A DNA stretch of 64,000 bases from Apoderus coryli. Its lineage: Eukaryota; Arthropoda; Insecta; Coleoptera; Attelabidae. The translations under genes and the position numbers were made by a program. The stretch is taken from positions 20,038,821 through 20,102,820 of the forward strand of contig OU452206.1 of assembly GCA_911728435.2 (NCBI GenBank). The letters run 5' to 3'. The notes beneath the pieces were generated by a model. That model made no database searches. It was not told the DNA's origin and worked only from the letters and a program-made list of their open reading frames with translations. Of this stretch, positions 54,401-61,265 are shown piece by piece. How positions within the stretch are numbered: the first letter of the stretch is position 1; the number at the start of each line of letters is the position of its first letter.

Positions 54401-57400
54401 ATCTGTTAGGGTGAAAATTAAACTTGGAAAATGAACATTGAGCTTAAATACCTATATACTTTACACTATATAGCTGCCTTTATTGTATAGCTGAAGTCTA
54501 AATAGAGTGTTATAAATTATTAAGTGTATGGAGAAGGGAATTCAGGACACAAGACGTTAAGTAACGAAATCTTTTAAATTCCCACTAGACTTGAACTGCT
54601 AGCTGGCATATCGCCGTCTATATTCAATCAATAAGAAAACAGACAAAAGTTAAACTACATTATTTTACGCTTCATTGCATAAATTCGTTCAGTTGAGTTT
54701 ACTTAATTACGGCATAAAATAATGTTGTCCCGAAATCAAAAATCAGAACTGTTCCCAGAAATTATGTGTTTACTCCATCCGTCCAAGTCTGAATATATCA
54801 ATTTTCTGCTAAACCGCACCTCTTTATCTTTTCAACTACGACTACAACACTATAAAAATTTAGGTGTATAATATGTTAGATCGCCAGTGTCCAAATGAGT
54901 ATACCTACTCTTGGAGTTTTAGGTCATCCATATTACTAGTATTATTATTATTTTGGGAACACTATTTGTCATATCAATCCTATGTAATTTCTCCAAGGTC
55001 TTTGAGATTGTTCTCTACGATAAAATATATCCTACTGTGAGAGGTGTCCTGTCGGTTGACCAGCATGGTTTTATGAGTGGTCGCTCGTGTGCATCTAATC
55101 TGGCTGTGCTCTCTGAACAGATCTGTTCCGTTATTGATGGTTGCCGCCAGCTGGACGTGATCTACACTGATTTTCAAAAGGCGTTTGATCGCATTGATCA
55201 TTGGATTTTACTCAGAAAACTTGACAATTTTGGTTTCTCAGAAGGGCTGGGTGAGATCAAGGATTTGGGTATATTATTTGATTCCAAACTCACCTTTATT
55301 CGTCATGTTGACAGAATTGTCGCGAGTGCTAGTAAGATGTTGGGGTTTATCATTAGAAACTGTCAACAGTTCAATGATATTTATACCATGAAATTGCTAT
55401 ACTACGCGTTTGTCAGGTCAAAGTTGGAGTTTGTCTCATTTATTTGGAATCCTTTGTACAATGTTCATGTATGTTCTGTGGAGTCTGTTCAGAGGCGCTT
55501 TCTGAAGTATTTGGCGTACAGGGGTGACAGTGTTTATCCTCCGAGGGGTGTTGATCACGGAATCTTATTGTCGCAATTTGGGGAGCCGTCTCTTGCGCTT
55601 AGAAGAAACGTGTTAGCTGTAAATTTCTTGTATAAACTGTTACACAATGTTGTCGACTGTCCTCATTTACTGAGTAGAGTCAGGCTCCGTGTACCGCGTC
55701 TAGGGGCTTTGAGAGGTGTTCCCTTCGCTCTTGGTACAGCGAGAACTAATATATCTCTGCAGAGTCCTGTATTCTATATGTGTAGTATTTTTAATAGGTT
55801 CTGTGGAGAATTTGATATCAATGTTACCCCGCTTTCTGCACTGATTAGTGCCGTCTCGGCTAATTTAGGTGATGTTTAGATTTATTTATTATATTGTTGT
55901 TGCTTATTATTTATTATATTGTTGTTGCTATTAGCTATTGTTTGATTGTAATTTTATTGCTTATTTTATTTTTGATTTACATCTCAATGTAAGTGATTTT
56001 TCTGTAAATGGGTTTATCCTGTTGAAAATAAATGCTTATTTATTTATTTATAATATCGTTTTAATCAAGAATTTATAAGAACATGTAATGAAACCACAAA
56101 TGCTCCTTAGCGAATTGTTATCTCCATTGGAATGCTGAAGTTTGGCAAAGCAAGATGTTACCAAGAGCCCAGGTTTTAAGACATTTTCGGAATAGACAGT
56201 TCATGAAACAAAAACCACGCAACGACAGTCTTTTAACAATACGAACTCTCGACGAATTTTTTTCACCTTCATTTATCACTCTTAAGCAAGCTGAAGAGTG
56301 TTTTTTTTTTAACAAAGATATACCACCCTTGTAGTATTTTATAAATAACTTTAGCGTCTGGATTTCTGGCTGTCCTGCTTTAGGCTACTTATCATAGATA
56401 ATCGCCATAAAGAATTTACGCCTCAAGAGAGTAAGGTCTATGATACATACATATCAGCCAGCCTCTTCATTCACAGTATGTGTCTTTTTCCTCTTCACGA
56501 GACTGAAAATTCCAGTACTGTTATGCCGGAATATAACGTTGTGTAGTTTAATTCTTCAATTTAGATATGAGCTTTGTTTCTATTTCCATACTCTATACAC
56601 AGTGATGGAATGGAAAAGAATAAACAAACTGAATCAGATGTAGGTACGAGTAAATCAAAGCATTTACAGAAATTGCGCAGTCTTTTGTGTTTATACATAC
56701 AATATTTATATAAAACATATACAAACAACAAACTACCCTAACAGTTTATATGTATAAAGAAAACAGATAAATGTATGTTTCTTTTCGAGGAAAATATAGA
56801 AAGCATATATCTACATACGCACCTTTATTTTCGCTAGGTACGTATAGGTATATGCAGGAAAACAACGGCATAACCGGAAAAATGTTTACTAAAAAGGATG
56901 TCCCAAAAATAGCGCATGATTTCCTATTACGATGGTATTTTAAACGTTGACAATTTTTTTTTCTGTTCGACATAAGTCCCCGGTTTCACTGCAGCCTCAT
57001 GGGCTTATTGTGAAAAGTATTATATCACATGGTAAGCTGTTTGAACTGCCTCATTACACAATCTACATTCCAGGCCCCGTTATACAGCGCCATTTTATTT
57101 AGGTGGCTTTTCAGGGCGCAATGCCCAGTGAGAAGGCCTATAGTTACTCGCAACTGACTGTTAGCAGTTTTCCAGTGCGTTTTTTCCTGCACCAGGTATG
57201 AATTTCTCACCATGTTCCTGCTTGGGAATATGTTCCCAATATCTCTGATGCTCGCTTTTAGCCCAGCACTTCAGGAATTCCCGCGCCTTTTTTTAGACAA
57301 GCCCAGCGAAGGTTCCGTGTCAGTACATGGGGTTTCAGAGACTTGTCTAGCCAGCCAATCCGCTCTCTCGTTGCCTTCGATTCCCGAGTGCCCCGGAACC

Positions 57401-59297
57401 CTATTGTGGTCCACCAAGGCCCTAAGTTCTCTTTGACATTCCCCTACCAGTAAATCCTCAATCTGTTTAGTTTTGCACACTGTAAAATTGCAAACACTTC
57501 GGCTTGAAACACGGATGTGGTTTTCCGCAGTGAGAATCTGAGATTCGAGTTCCTTGTCTTACTATATATTCCTGCACCACTTTCACTTTCGGTTTTTGAC
57601 TCGTCTGTAAAGCAGGTTATCCCTCTCAGTGTCCGCATGCAGTCTTGATTAAGAACTTCTCGGTCCATAATATGTATCTCGAAGTTTTAGTCGAATTTAA
57701 ATTTTGGTTTGATGTCGTCCATGGACATGTCTATGATGCCATCCCCAATACATGCCCCAATTTGGGTATGTCCCCGACGAGTCGGTACAGTTCCTACCAA
57801 TATTTGTGTTGTTAAAAATTATTTGAAAATGCTGTGCAAACATTGATCACGCAAGATCGCCATGTAAGATATTGTGAGATTGAGTCAACCTCAACCTTGT
57901 TCGAACGCATGCAAAAGTGGGAATGGGGAATGGCAAGCTCAGATGCATGAATACATATTTTAAAATATAATTATATAATTCGCAGCTTAACGGATCGCCG
58001 CATACTAAATCTTTGGAATCACTGGCTTATCTCTTGAGGAACATGTAAATTTCTAGAAGCCACTGCTAGACCGGTCTATCATATTGAAATTTATATCCTT
58101 CAGTCGGGTTATTTCTATTTTAATTTTATACGTTATTATTCTTGCCAAACTGGGAATCTTTATTTTGGGACACCTTTACCATCTAAGACTGTAATGTTAC
58201 GTGGAATATCAATACATAGGATACACACCTTTGTTTGCCTCTAGTCATATATAATAGATATCAGTACGAAAATAAAACCGATAATTTACTGCGTTGACTT
58301 TACTCTAAAGTTTGACATTCGGTTGTAGGCCGTGATGGGAACGAAGAGGCGTGCTTATATATAGCAGAATCAAGATGATAAACAATCCTAGATTAGATAC
58401 TTCGTCTATATATTACAAAGATATATTATAGGTGTAGGATTCATTCCATTCATTTGCTGAAATTCACAAATCGATAAATTCATCATCAATTTCAAGTCAT
58501 CTAATCCTTACGACAGTCGTCTGGTGAATCTCAAGCAGGGGTATTGTATTAAAAGCTTTAAAAATCAGCTTACAATGGGCTGAATATCCAGCACTCACGA
58601 GGACCCAAACAACTTTCTTCTGCCGCCTAAGCATCTGCAATGCTAAAGAGGAATTGCGCCAGGGTATAACTTTTATGGGAGCGAACAGCGAAAAGTAAAC
58701 AGCGATGCCGACACAGTCAAACCTGTAACCTTCGTATGATGAAAATATCATAACTAAGAGAGCGAGATGATAGACCCAGCATGGTGCATCAAGAGAGTCA
58801 GCATAAATAGTCATTGTTTTTGGATACAAATCATTTATGTATCTAATAAACATAACAGCCCTGATAAGACACTCGAACCCACGATCAGAAGCTGCACATC
58901 AGACACACCACGACATTCAGGGTTGAACACCATATTACAAAATTTTTAGCCAAGTTCCTAAAAGACACGGTCTTAGTAAGGTCACACACACACAATAAGC
59001 CCATGAAGCTGCAGTGAAACCGGGGACTTAGGTCATACGGACCAGCTAGTAAGGTCGTCACACAATATGGATTGTCGAACGCCCTCCCTTAACATAAATT
59101 GAGTAGGAGTCAAAAGCTGATTTCCTTCCGGGTACCTCTAAGATTTTTCTTGATTATTTATTATAGGATTTGAAATACTCACGTCCAAGTAAAGTTAGGT
59201 TTCTCTGCTGTTCTTGATAAACCAATCCAAATATTGTCTGTTATGTCCAGTTCTTTCAAATAGGCTCTGATTGCATCATATTGAGACGTATCGTCAG
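33477..59297 (-). CDS. C-type lectin domain protein, 3' exons
   Basis: Seven minus-strand exons join in consistent phases: 59297-59183, 52564-52407, 48411-48263, 40288-40028, 39494-39254, 37383-37189 and 34405-33477 (stop). They encode about 680 residues. The first two give the C-terminal two thirds of a C-type lectin fold: ITDNIWIGLSR, then CVVMDPSADFLWKPLACGG, then AAFICELP. The usual Ca-binding EPN/QPD and WND triplets are absent, so sugar binding through calcium is doubtful. The rest is a long tail rich in Ser, Thr, Asn and Asp, with a dibasic RHRRE and a basic Arg-rich C-terminus ending FFSRMLG. It is probably extracellular or mucin-like; no membrane helix is seen. The N-terminal exons lie outside the window or were missed. 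Introns are up to 8 kb and full of transposons. The function is unknown to me. Confidence 0.75.
34406..34640 (-). other. Start of lectin-gene last intron, unassigned part
   Basis: AT-rich intron sequence with TA-rich runs. No element is recognised before the CTGT-repeat array. Confidence 0.35.
34641..36610. repeat. Tandem array of about 140-bp units
   Basis: The array opens with a (CTGT)n run at 34644-34665, then CGCTTAACAGATTTTAACCA. Units marked by GGCGTTCG(A/T)AAATAGT recur at about 34913, 35047, 35185, 35327 and 35446 (spacing 119-142), and again at about 36370 and 36511. The second block repeats the opening (AACCATATTTGGTACGAAAATAC), so the array was duplicated or interrupted by the insertion at 35522-36173. 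It lies in the last intron of the lectin gene and has no coding capacity. Confidence 0.8.
35522..36173. mobile_element. 650-bp Helentron-like insertion with exon-like fragment
   Basis: This segment interrupts the tandem-repeat unit between CGGATTTT and TAACCATATTTGG. It contains several ACGGTAAGTA/CTTACCGT motifs. Near its right end is a strong hairpin (GTTTACCGATC...GATCGGTAAAC) with core CGCTTCGCTCAG. It ends ATACTTAATATACTATT, identical to 22819-22835. On the minus strand at 35828-35756 there is a 24-codon frame beginning MSDFECEYLDEAWNVEIAAI followed by a GTATGA donor-like site. This looks like a captured exon fragment, though it may be chance. Confidence 0.55.
36611..37188 (-). other. 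Lectin-gene last intron, unassigned part
   Basis: AT-rich intron sequence without a recognised element. The GTTTGT donor of the preceding exon is at its right end. Confidence 0.4.
37411..38252. mobile_element. Foldback element with about 310-bp arms
   Basis: The outer ends TGTATACAGGG and CCCTGTATATA begin arms of about 310-330 bp that are over 85% identical as reverse complements. Shared blocks include GGTCCGCAAGGCCTTCGG, GGGGTGTTGAATTTTAATT, AAGAAATGGATAAAATGTGG and TATTGAATCGGTCGTAA. The centre is about 200 bp, AT-rich. No transposase is present. The element starts 27 nt upstream (in gene direction) of the acceptor of lectin-gene exon 37383-37189, so it may supply the branch point. Confidence 0.85.
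38440..39100 (-). pseudogene. IS630-like transposase relic
   Basis: Minus-strand translation in broken frames gives GRGGPIAWPLALLISRLFTF and FLFGGT, resembling the 'GGPVAWPPRSPDLTPLDFFLWG' end of IS630/Tc1-type DDE transposases common in insects. Upstream (39060-38990) FFGPHFYRKVE resembles 'FFGPYFFEG'. Many stops are present. Boundaries are uncertain. Confidence 0.5.
40289..40842 (-). other. Lectin-gene intron, unassigned part
   Basis: No element is recognised. The open frame at 40439-40639 (minus) has no support. Confidence 0.35.
40843..42345 (-). pseudogene. LINE reverse-transcriptase copy
   Basis: This is a 5'-truncated CR1/Jockey-like LINE in the same orientation as the host lectin gene. 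It runs from GTLSDGWSNAIVIPIYKKG (about 42300) through SGVPQDSMLGPLLFLLYISD and the catalytic FFADDS (about 41755), where the frame breaks. It continues in other frames as LNLDKCTVLHLGPNN, QQKDLGVIITNDLK and RRFTKLPQALCHLPYEDRL. The 3' end is an (ATA)n tail at 40843-40855. Several frameshifts and stops make it non-functional. The sequence differs from the (TTTA)n-tailed family. Confidence 0.8.
42346..43199 (-). other. Lectin-gene intron, unassigned part
   Basis: No recognised element. The open frame at 42563-42778 (plus) has no family signature. Confidence 0.35.
43641..46052 (-). mobile_element. Autonomous-looking DNA transposon, unassigned family
   Basis: The element is 2412 bp. Terminal inverted repeats lie at 43641-43755 and 45928-46052. 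They start with a perfect 12-bp CACAGGCCAACA and continue imperfectly with shared blocks TTTGGTGCC and TCTATCAGNTCTAGTTTTTGAGAT. It is flanked by TT on both sides (43639-43640 and 46053-46054). Removing the element and one TT joins the LINE reading frame exactly. The single ORF (43893-45593, minus) fills most of the interior. The CAC terminus and short duplication recall the CACTA/Mirage/Chapaev group, but the family is not recognised and the assignment is inference. Confidence 0.85.
43893..45593 (-). CDS. Putative transposase, 566 residues, single exon
   Basis: This is an intact intronless ORF inside the TIR-bounded element, with its start 335 nt from the nearer element end and its stop 137 nt from the inner edge of the other TIR. 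Residues 9-100 are Cys-rich, with CYVC (17-20), CKTC (61-64) and CYFC (97-100), like a zinc-binding DNA-binding module. Residues 120-180 are acidic and probably disordered. The core from about 225 has FIDSS (Asp264), CVDLK (Asp318), CFLC (337-340), PPLHIKLG (His386) and CSEEQGERFHQ (Glu513/516). The order D, D, CxxC, H, E resembles the RNase-H-fold DDE core of CACTA/Chapaev-type transposases. The exact triad is inferred, not proven. No stops or frameshifts occur, so the element may be young or under selection. Confidence 0.8.
   Translation of the reverse strand: MASTSRRTCVNHPDVFCYVCGEYTLKESRKRISDFVKRAYLAYFGVHLGDQDKSWAPHFICKTCVEHLRQWTTGKRKCLKFGVPMVWREPRNHHDDCYFCLVNIKGINRNNRHKWTYPDLDSARRPVVHSEEIPVPSFSSLPKLTEDDTETSTSDEVKRIQSENDSDFEADLATPQCFNQEELNDLIRDLNLSKESAELLASRLKEKNLLCRGTNITFYRKRDKDLLPFFTQENDLVFCNNIKGLLEKMGLPEYTPDDWRLFIDSSKRSLKCVLLHNGNKYGSIPIGHSTTMKEEYETIALVLRKIKYEEHQWSICVDLKMINFLLGQQSGYTKYPCFLCLWDSRAKNEHWVNKNWPSRDVMIQGIQNVINEPLVSREKILLPPLHIKLGLMKQFVKALNRDGNCFGYLSRKFPGISTEKLKAGIFDGPQIRQLVKDPQFTTSMNETESNAWSSFVQVVQNFLGNHKADNYVELVETMLSNFNILGCNMSIKVHYLHSHLDRFPENLGDCSEEQGERFHQDIKTMEDRYQGRWDSHMMADYCWSLQRDCPSKLHSRKSYKRKFLCD
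47756..48262 (-). other. Lectin-gene intron, unassigned part
   Basis: AT-rich intron sequence. No element is recognised. Confidence 0.35.
48500..49165 (+). pseudogene. IS630-like transposase relic, internally deleted
   Basis: Plus-strand broken frames contain SSTLWQILRHDLSLRAYK, the N-terminal helix-turn-helix part of insect IS630/Tc1-type transposases. Further on, MEPHAIQCA and EANVRLVVAEIEPDLLNKK match the C-terminal end (family 'IAEIEPDL'). The catalytic centre between them is largely lost and many stops are present. It starts about 90 nt upstream, in window order, of the lectin exon edge at 48411, so it lies inside an intron. Confidence 0.6.
49360..51230 (+). pseudogene. RTE/R4-like retrotransposon copy
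   Basis: This non-LTR element has broken frames. Landmarks are NNMSNGKSPCPDGIPIDIVK, a FIDYNKAFDRVRHDQLM block (about 50142-50190), GVRQGCVLSPVLFNAYSEEI and the intact catalytic RYADDTVIL (about 50444-50470). These are followed by YTYLGTTVTCNNDYTKEI and the C-terminal LGHVTRGPRYALLQLIMQG and GRRRISWLRNLREW. Stops occur near 49577, 49984, 50241 and 50862. It ends with a (GA)n run at 51212-51225. The family resembles RTE or Dong/R4 types and is clearly distinct from the Jockey/CR1 copies here. It is antisense to the host lectin gene. Confidence 0.8.
51231..52406 (-). other. Lectin-gene intron, unassigned part
   Basis: No element or gene is recognised. The open frame at 51913-52155 has no signature. 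Confidence 0.35.
52973..54191 (-). mobile_element. Full-length mariner relic
   Basis: TA dinucleotides at 52971-52972 and 54192-54193 flank 1219 bp. The ends CGAGACATGTTTTTAAA and (reverse complement) CGAGACATGATTTTAAA are near-identical TIRs. Minus-strand broken frames show a helix-turn-helix (DLVQNIDEKVKENRRFTIS, VSRSVIYEIVSERL), YDEYIMSDGIVRK and VLLHDNATPHTANQT, the second catalytic Asp region. DHPPYSPALAPSDSYLF follows. Stops and frameshifts are frequent. Both ends being preserved makes this a complete but dead copy. Confidence 0.85.
54194..54952 (-). other. Lectin-gene intron, unassigned part
   Basis: AT-rich, no element recognised. It ends in an ATT run at about 54937-54950 just before the LINE. 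Confidence 0.35.
54953..56053 (+). pseudogene. LINE copy lacking the catalytic palm
   Basis: A single open frame of 308 residues runs to 55879. It begins in RT block 1-2 (LCNFSKVFEIVLYDKI, DQHGFMSGRSCASNLAVL, YTDFQKAFDRIDH). After DNFGFSEG it jumps directly to LGEIKDLGILFD, which belongs far downstream. About 120 residues, including the GVPQGS block and the FADD catalytic motif, are missing without a frameshift. The C-terminal part is open to LGDV and TAG. The 3' end has AATAAATG and a (TTTA)n tail to 56053. It is the same family as 4565-6580. It cannot act as a reverse transcriptase. Confidence 0.85.
56054..56969 (-). other. Lectin-gene intron, unassigned part
   Basis: No gene is recognised. 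A minus-strand open frame at 56118-56315 and others have no family signature. A GGATGTCCCAAAAATAGCGCA block near 56897 resembles the outer end of an unclassified repeat. Confidence 0.35.
56970..58860 (-). pseudogene. R1/Jockey-like LINE relic with RNase H
   Basis: Minus-strand pieces are in the right order for a LINE with an RNase H domain. The post-RT region at 58853-58497 has RRQKKVVWVLVSAGYS. RNase H at 57668-57271 shows FTDESKTESESGAGIYS, FQAEVFAILQC and VPGHSGIEGNERADWLAR. The C-terminal region at 57213-56970 has LLTGHCALKSHLNKMALYN. About 0.8 kb of unrelated sequence (57670-58496) separates the first two, so an insertion or rearrangement is likely. Stops and frameshifts are many. The 3' terminal block (AGTCCCCGGTTTCACTGCAG reversed) recurs at 58990-59032 on the plus strand. 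Confidence 0.65.
58975..59060 (+). pseudogene. Inverted 3' fragment of the RNase H LINE
   Basis: ACACAATAAGCCCATGAAGC followed by TGCAGTGAAACCGGGGACTTA is the reverse complement of 56970-57015 with few changes. Two copies of one LINE family's 3' end therefore face each other about 2 kb apart. Confidence 0.6.
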
Positions 59298-60231
59298 CTG
59301 TAACCAAAATATATATTATTTAGACCACACCTGTTTTACATTTTTCCTAAATTCATATTCATTTTACCTCCAGTAAGTAAAATAATAATATTGTGGTGCC
59401 GCTTTTTATTCTAAACGATAGGAGAGATTTTAAATGCAAATTAGCTCTGGGCGAACATGGAAATTCTTACTGTACAGTTTGGCCAAATATCAAAGAATTA
59501 AGAAACGTTAGTAAAAGGAGTAAAACTAAGTAACCAGGCATGTATTAGATTTGGGTGATGGGGGACACCCGTTTTCAATCTTATCTGTTCATTGATAATT
59601 TTTCCAATATTTTGTTTTTCACTTAAAGACATTTCCATTTAAATTTAATAAACGAAAAATTACATGGACACAAGTGTATAAAAACTACAATATACTATTC
59701 AATAGGAAATAAATCGCTGCTTTGTGGTATATCAAAACTATATATTATTGAGATACATGGTTTTGCAATTATTCTCATAATCACTGTCCCTGGCGTTTAA
59801 TAATCTCAGTGGCACGCTGGGACTCGACCCACCAAGAATTCTAGAAAAAATTCAGGCACCTATGCTTTGAACTAGCTACAATAAAACTTACACATTACAT
59901 AGTTTATTGAATTGTTCATCCGAAACAAGTCCTTCCCGTTCAATATTAGCTGGACTGCAGTTTACATAATAGAAGTCGGAGACGACGCCAGTCCTAAGTA
60001 TTGAGAAAGAGTGTAAGATAAAACCCCGTCTATACGGTTTTATAAGCAAATTTCCGAAAAACTTTTACAACAAGGTTCTGTGGTTGTGCGGATGTGACGC
60101 GAGAGCAATGTGTTTTTTTTTTGTGTGTTTGATAGTTAGAGGCAATGAAAATTGGACAAAGATAGGAGTTTGTGATCTCTATCCTTTTGTAGACAATATT
60201 AAGAAACATGAAAATGAAAAATATATATTTT
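59298..60231 (-). other. Lectin-gene upstream intron, unassigned part
   Basis: No exon completing the N-terminal part of the lectin domain was found here. No element is recognised. Confidence 0.35.
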
Positions 60232-60304
60232 GTATGATTTGAATAAAACGACGTCTACTTCACAAACATTTTGTGGAGTAGACGTCGTTTTATTCAAATC
60301 ATAC
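60232..60304. repeat. 73-bp near-perfect palindrome
   Basis: Two 35-nt arms, starting GTATGATTTGAATAAAACGA and ending TCGTTTTATTCAAATCATAC, differ at one position and are separated by 3 nt. TATATATTTTG-like runs flank both sides. This would extrude as a cruciform or fold as an RNA stem-loop with one G-T-type mismatch. Confidence 0.9.
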
Positions 60305-60849
60305 TATTCACTCCTCGATAGATGGATTACTTCAGAAAAAAAAATATATATATATTTTGTAGTTTAAAAGTCATCGCACCCAACCTGTCCTCAACAGATC
60401 AGATCACTATAATTATCTATTACGATACCTAAAATCCATGCTGTGATTGCTTATTTATCTATGTCAGTATTAATCCTGAAATAAACGTTTAGAAGATATA
60501 TTGCATCCCAGATAATCCCCATGCAACAAGACTAAAAACAAAAATTTGTTTTATTACATGGGAATATTCGCCATACATAATATTGCATAGGTGTACACTA
60601 TGAAAATCAAGGATTTACAAAAGTATTCTAATAGGAAAATATGGTTTTCTGAGGCCTTTTAAATAATGAGCAAAGCAATACATAAATTGTCATCTCTGCG
60701 GTTACTCTCTTGCAATTCAAACAGGGGTCTAGAAAACCAGAAGCAAATGAATTTATCTGGGACAAGATTCATGACAAAACAGGAAATCAAAAGATTTGAG
60801 AACATTTGTGTGGAGTATCCGATATAACCGTTTATAAAATTCTGCAAGA

Positions 60850-61265
60850 TGGGTGCCGAAAATGACCACCACCAAAAGTTTAAGGTCACACAGTCAGTTG
60901 GAAAACTCATGGCGATCGTCTTTTGGAACTCAGAGAAAAAAGAAGAGGAGAATTCACGAGAGGTGCCTTGTTCCAGTACCTTCAAGAAAGTCGTGTTGCG
61001 CTGGTTGCCCTGCACAAAGTGAGTTCGATAATGTAAATCAATCACCCTAGAGTCCAGACCTGACCGTGAGAGAGTATTATTTGTTCCCAAAAAATAAAAA
61101 AGGACTGCGTGGGAAGAAATTTACGTGAAGGAAGCAGTTTCGGCGTATTTTTCCGCGAAAGATTCAACATTTTTTTTTAATGAATAATGATAGATGTGAG
61201 AAATGTATTAGGGTTGCAGCTCAATATACGGAGCAAGAAGAATAATATTTTTATTGATCCCCTAT
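60850..61265 (+). pseudogene. mariner transposase relic
   Basis: Broken plus-strand frames give VGKLMAIVFWNSERK (family 'VMASVFWD') and VPCSSTFKKVVLRWLPC. QSP*SPDLTVREYYLFPKNKK follows (family 'YSPDLAPSDYHLF'), then GLRGKKF and RCEKCIRVAAQYTEQEE at the C-terminus. Several stops are present and the N-terminal half was not located. It differs from the mariner at 52973-54191. Confidence 0.65.

Noticed and set aside
58860..58910. CTCGAACCCACGATCAGAAG block as a tRNA T-loop
   Set aside because: No acceptor stem, anticodon arm or D-loop is present around it. It sits in retrotransposon-derived sequence.
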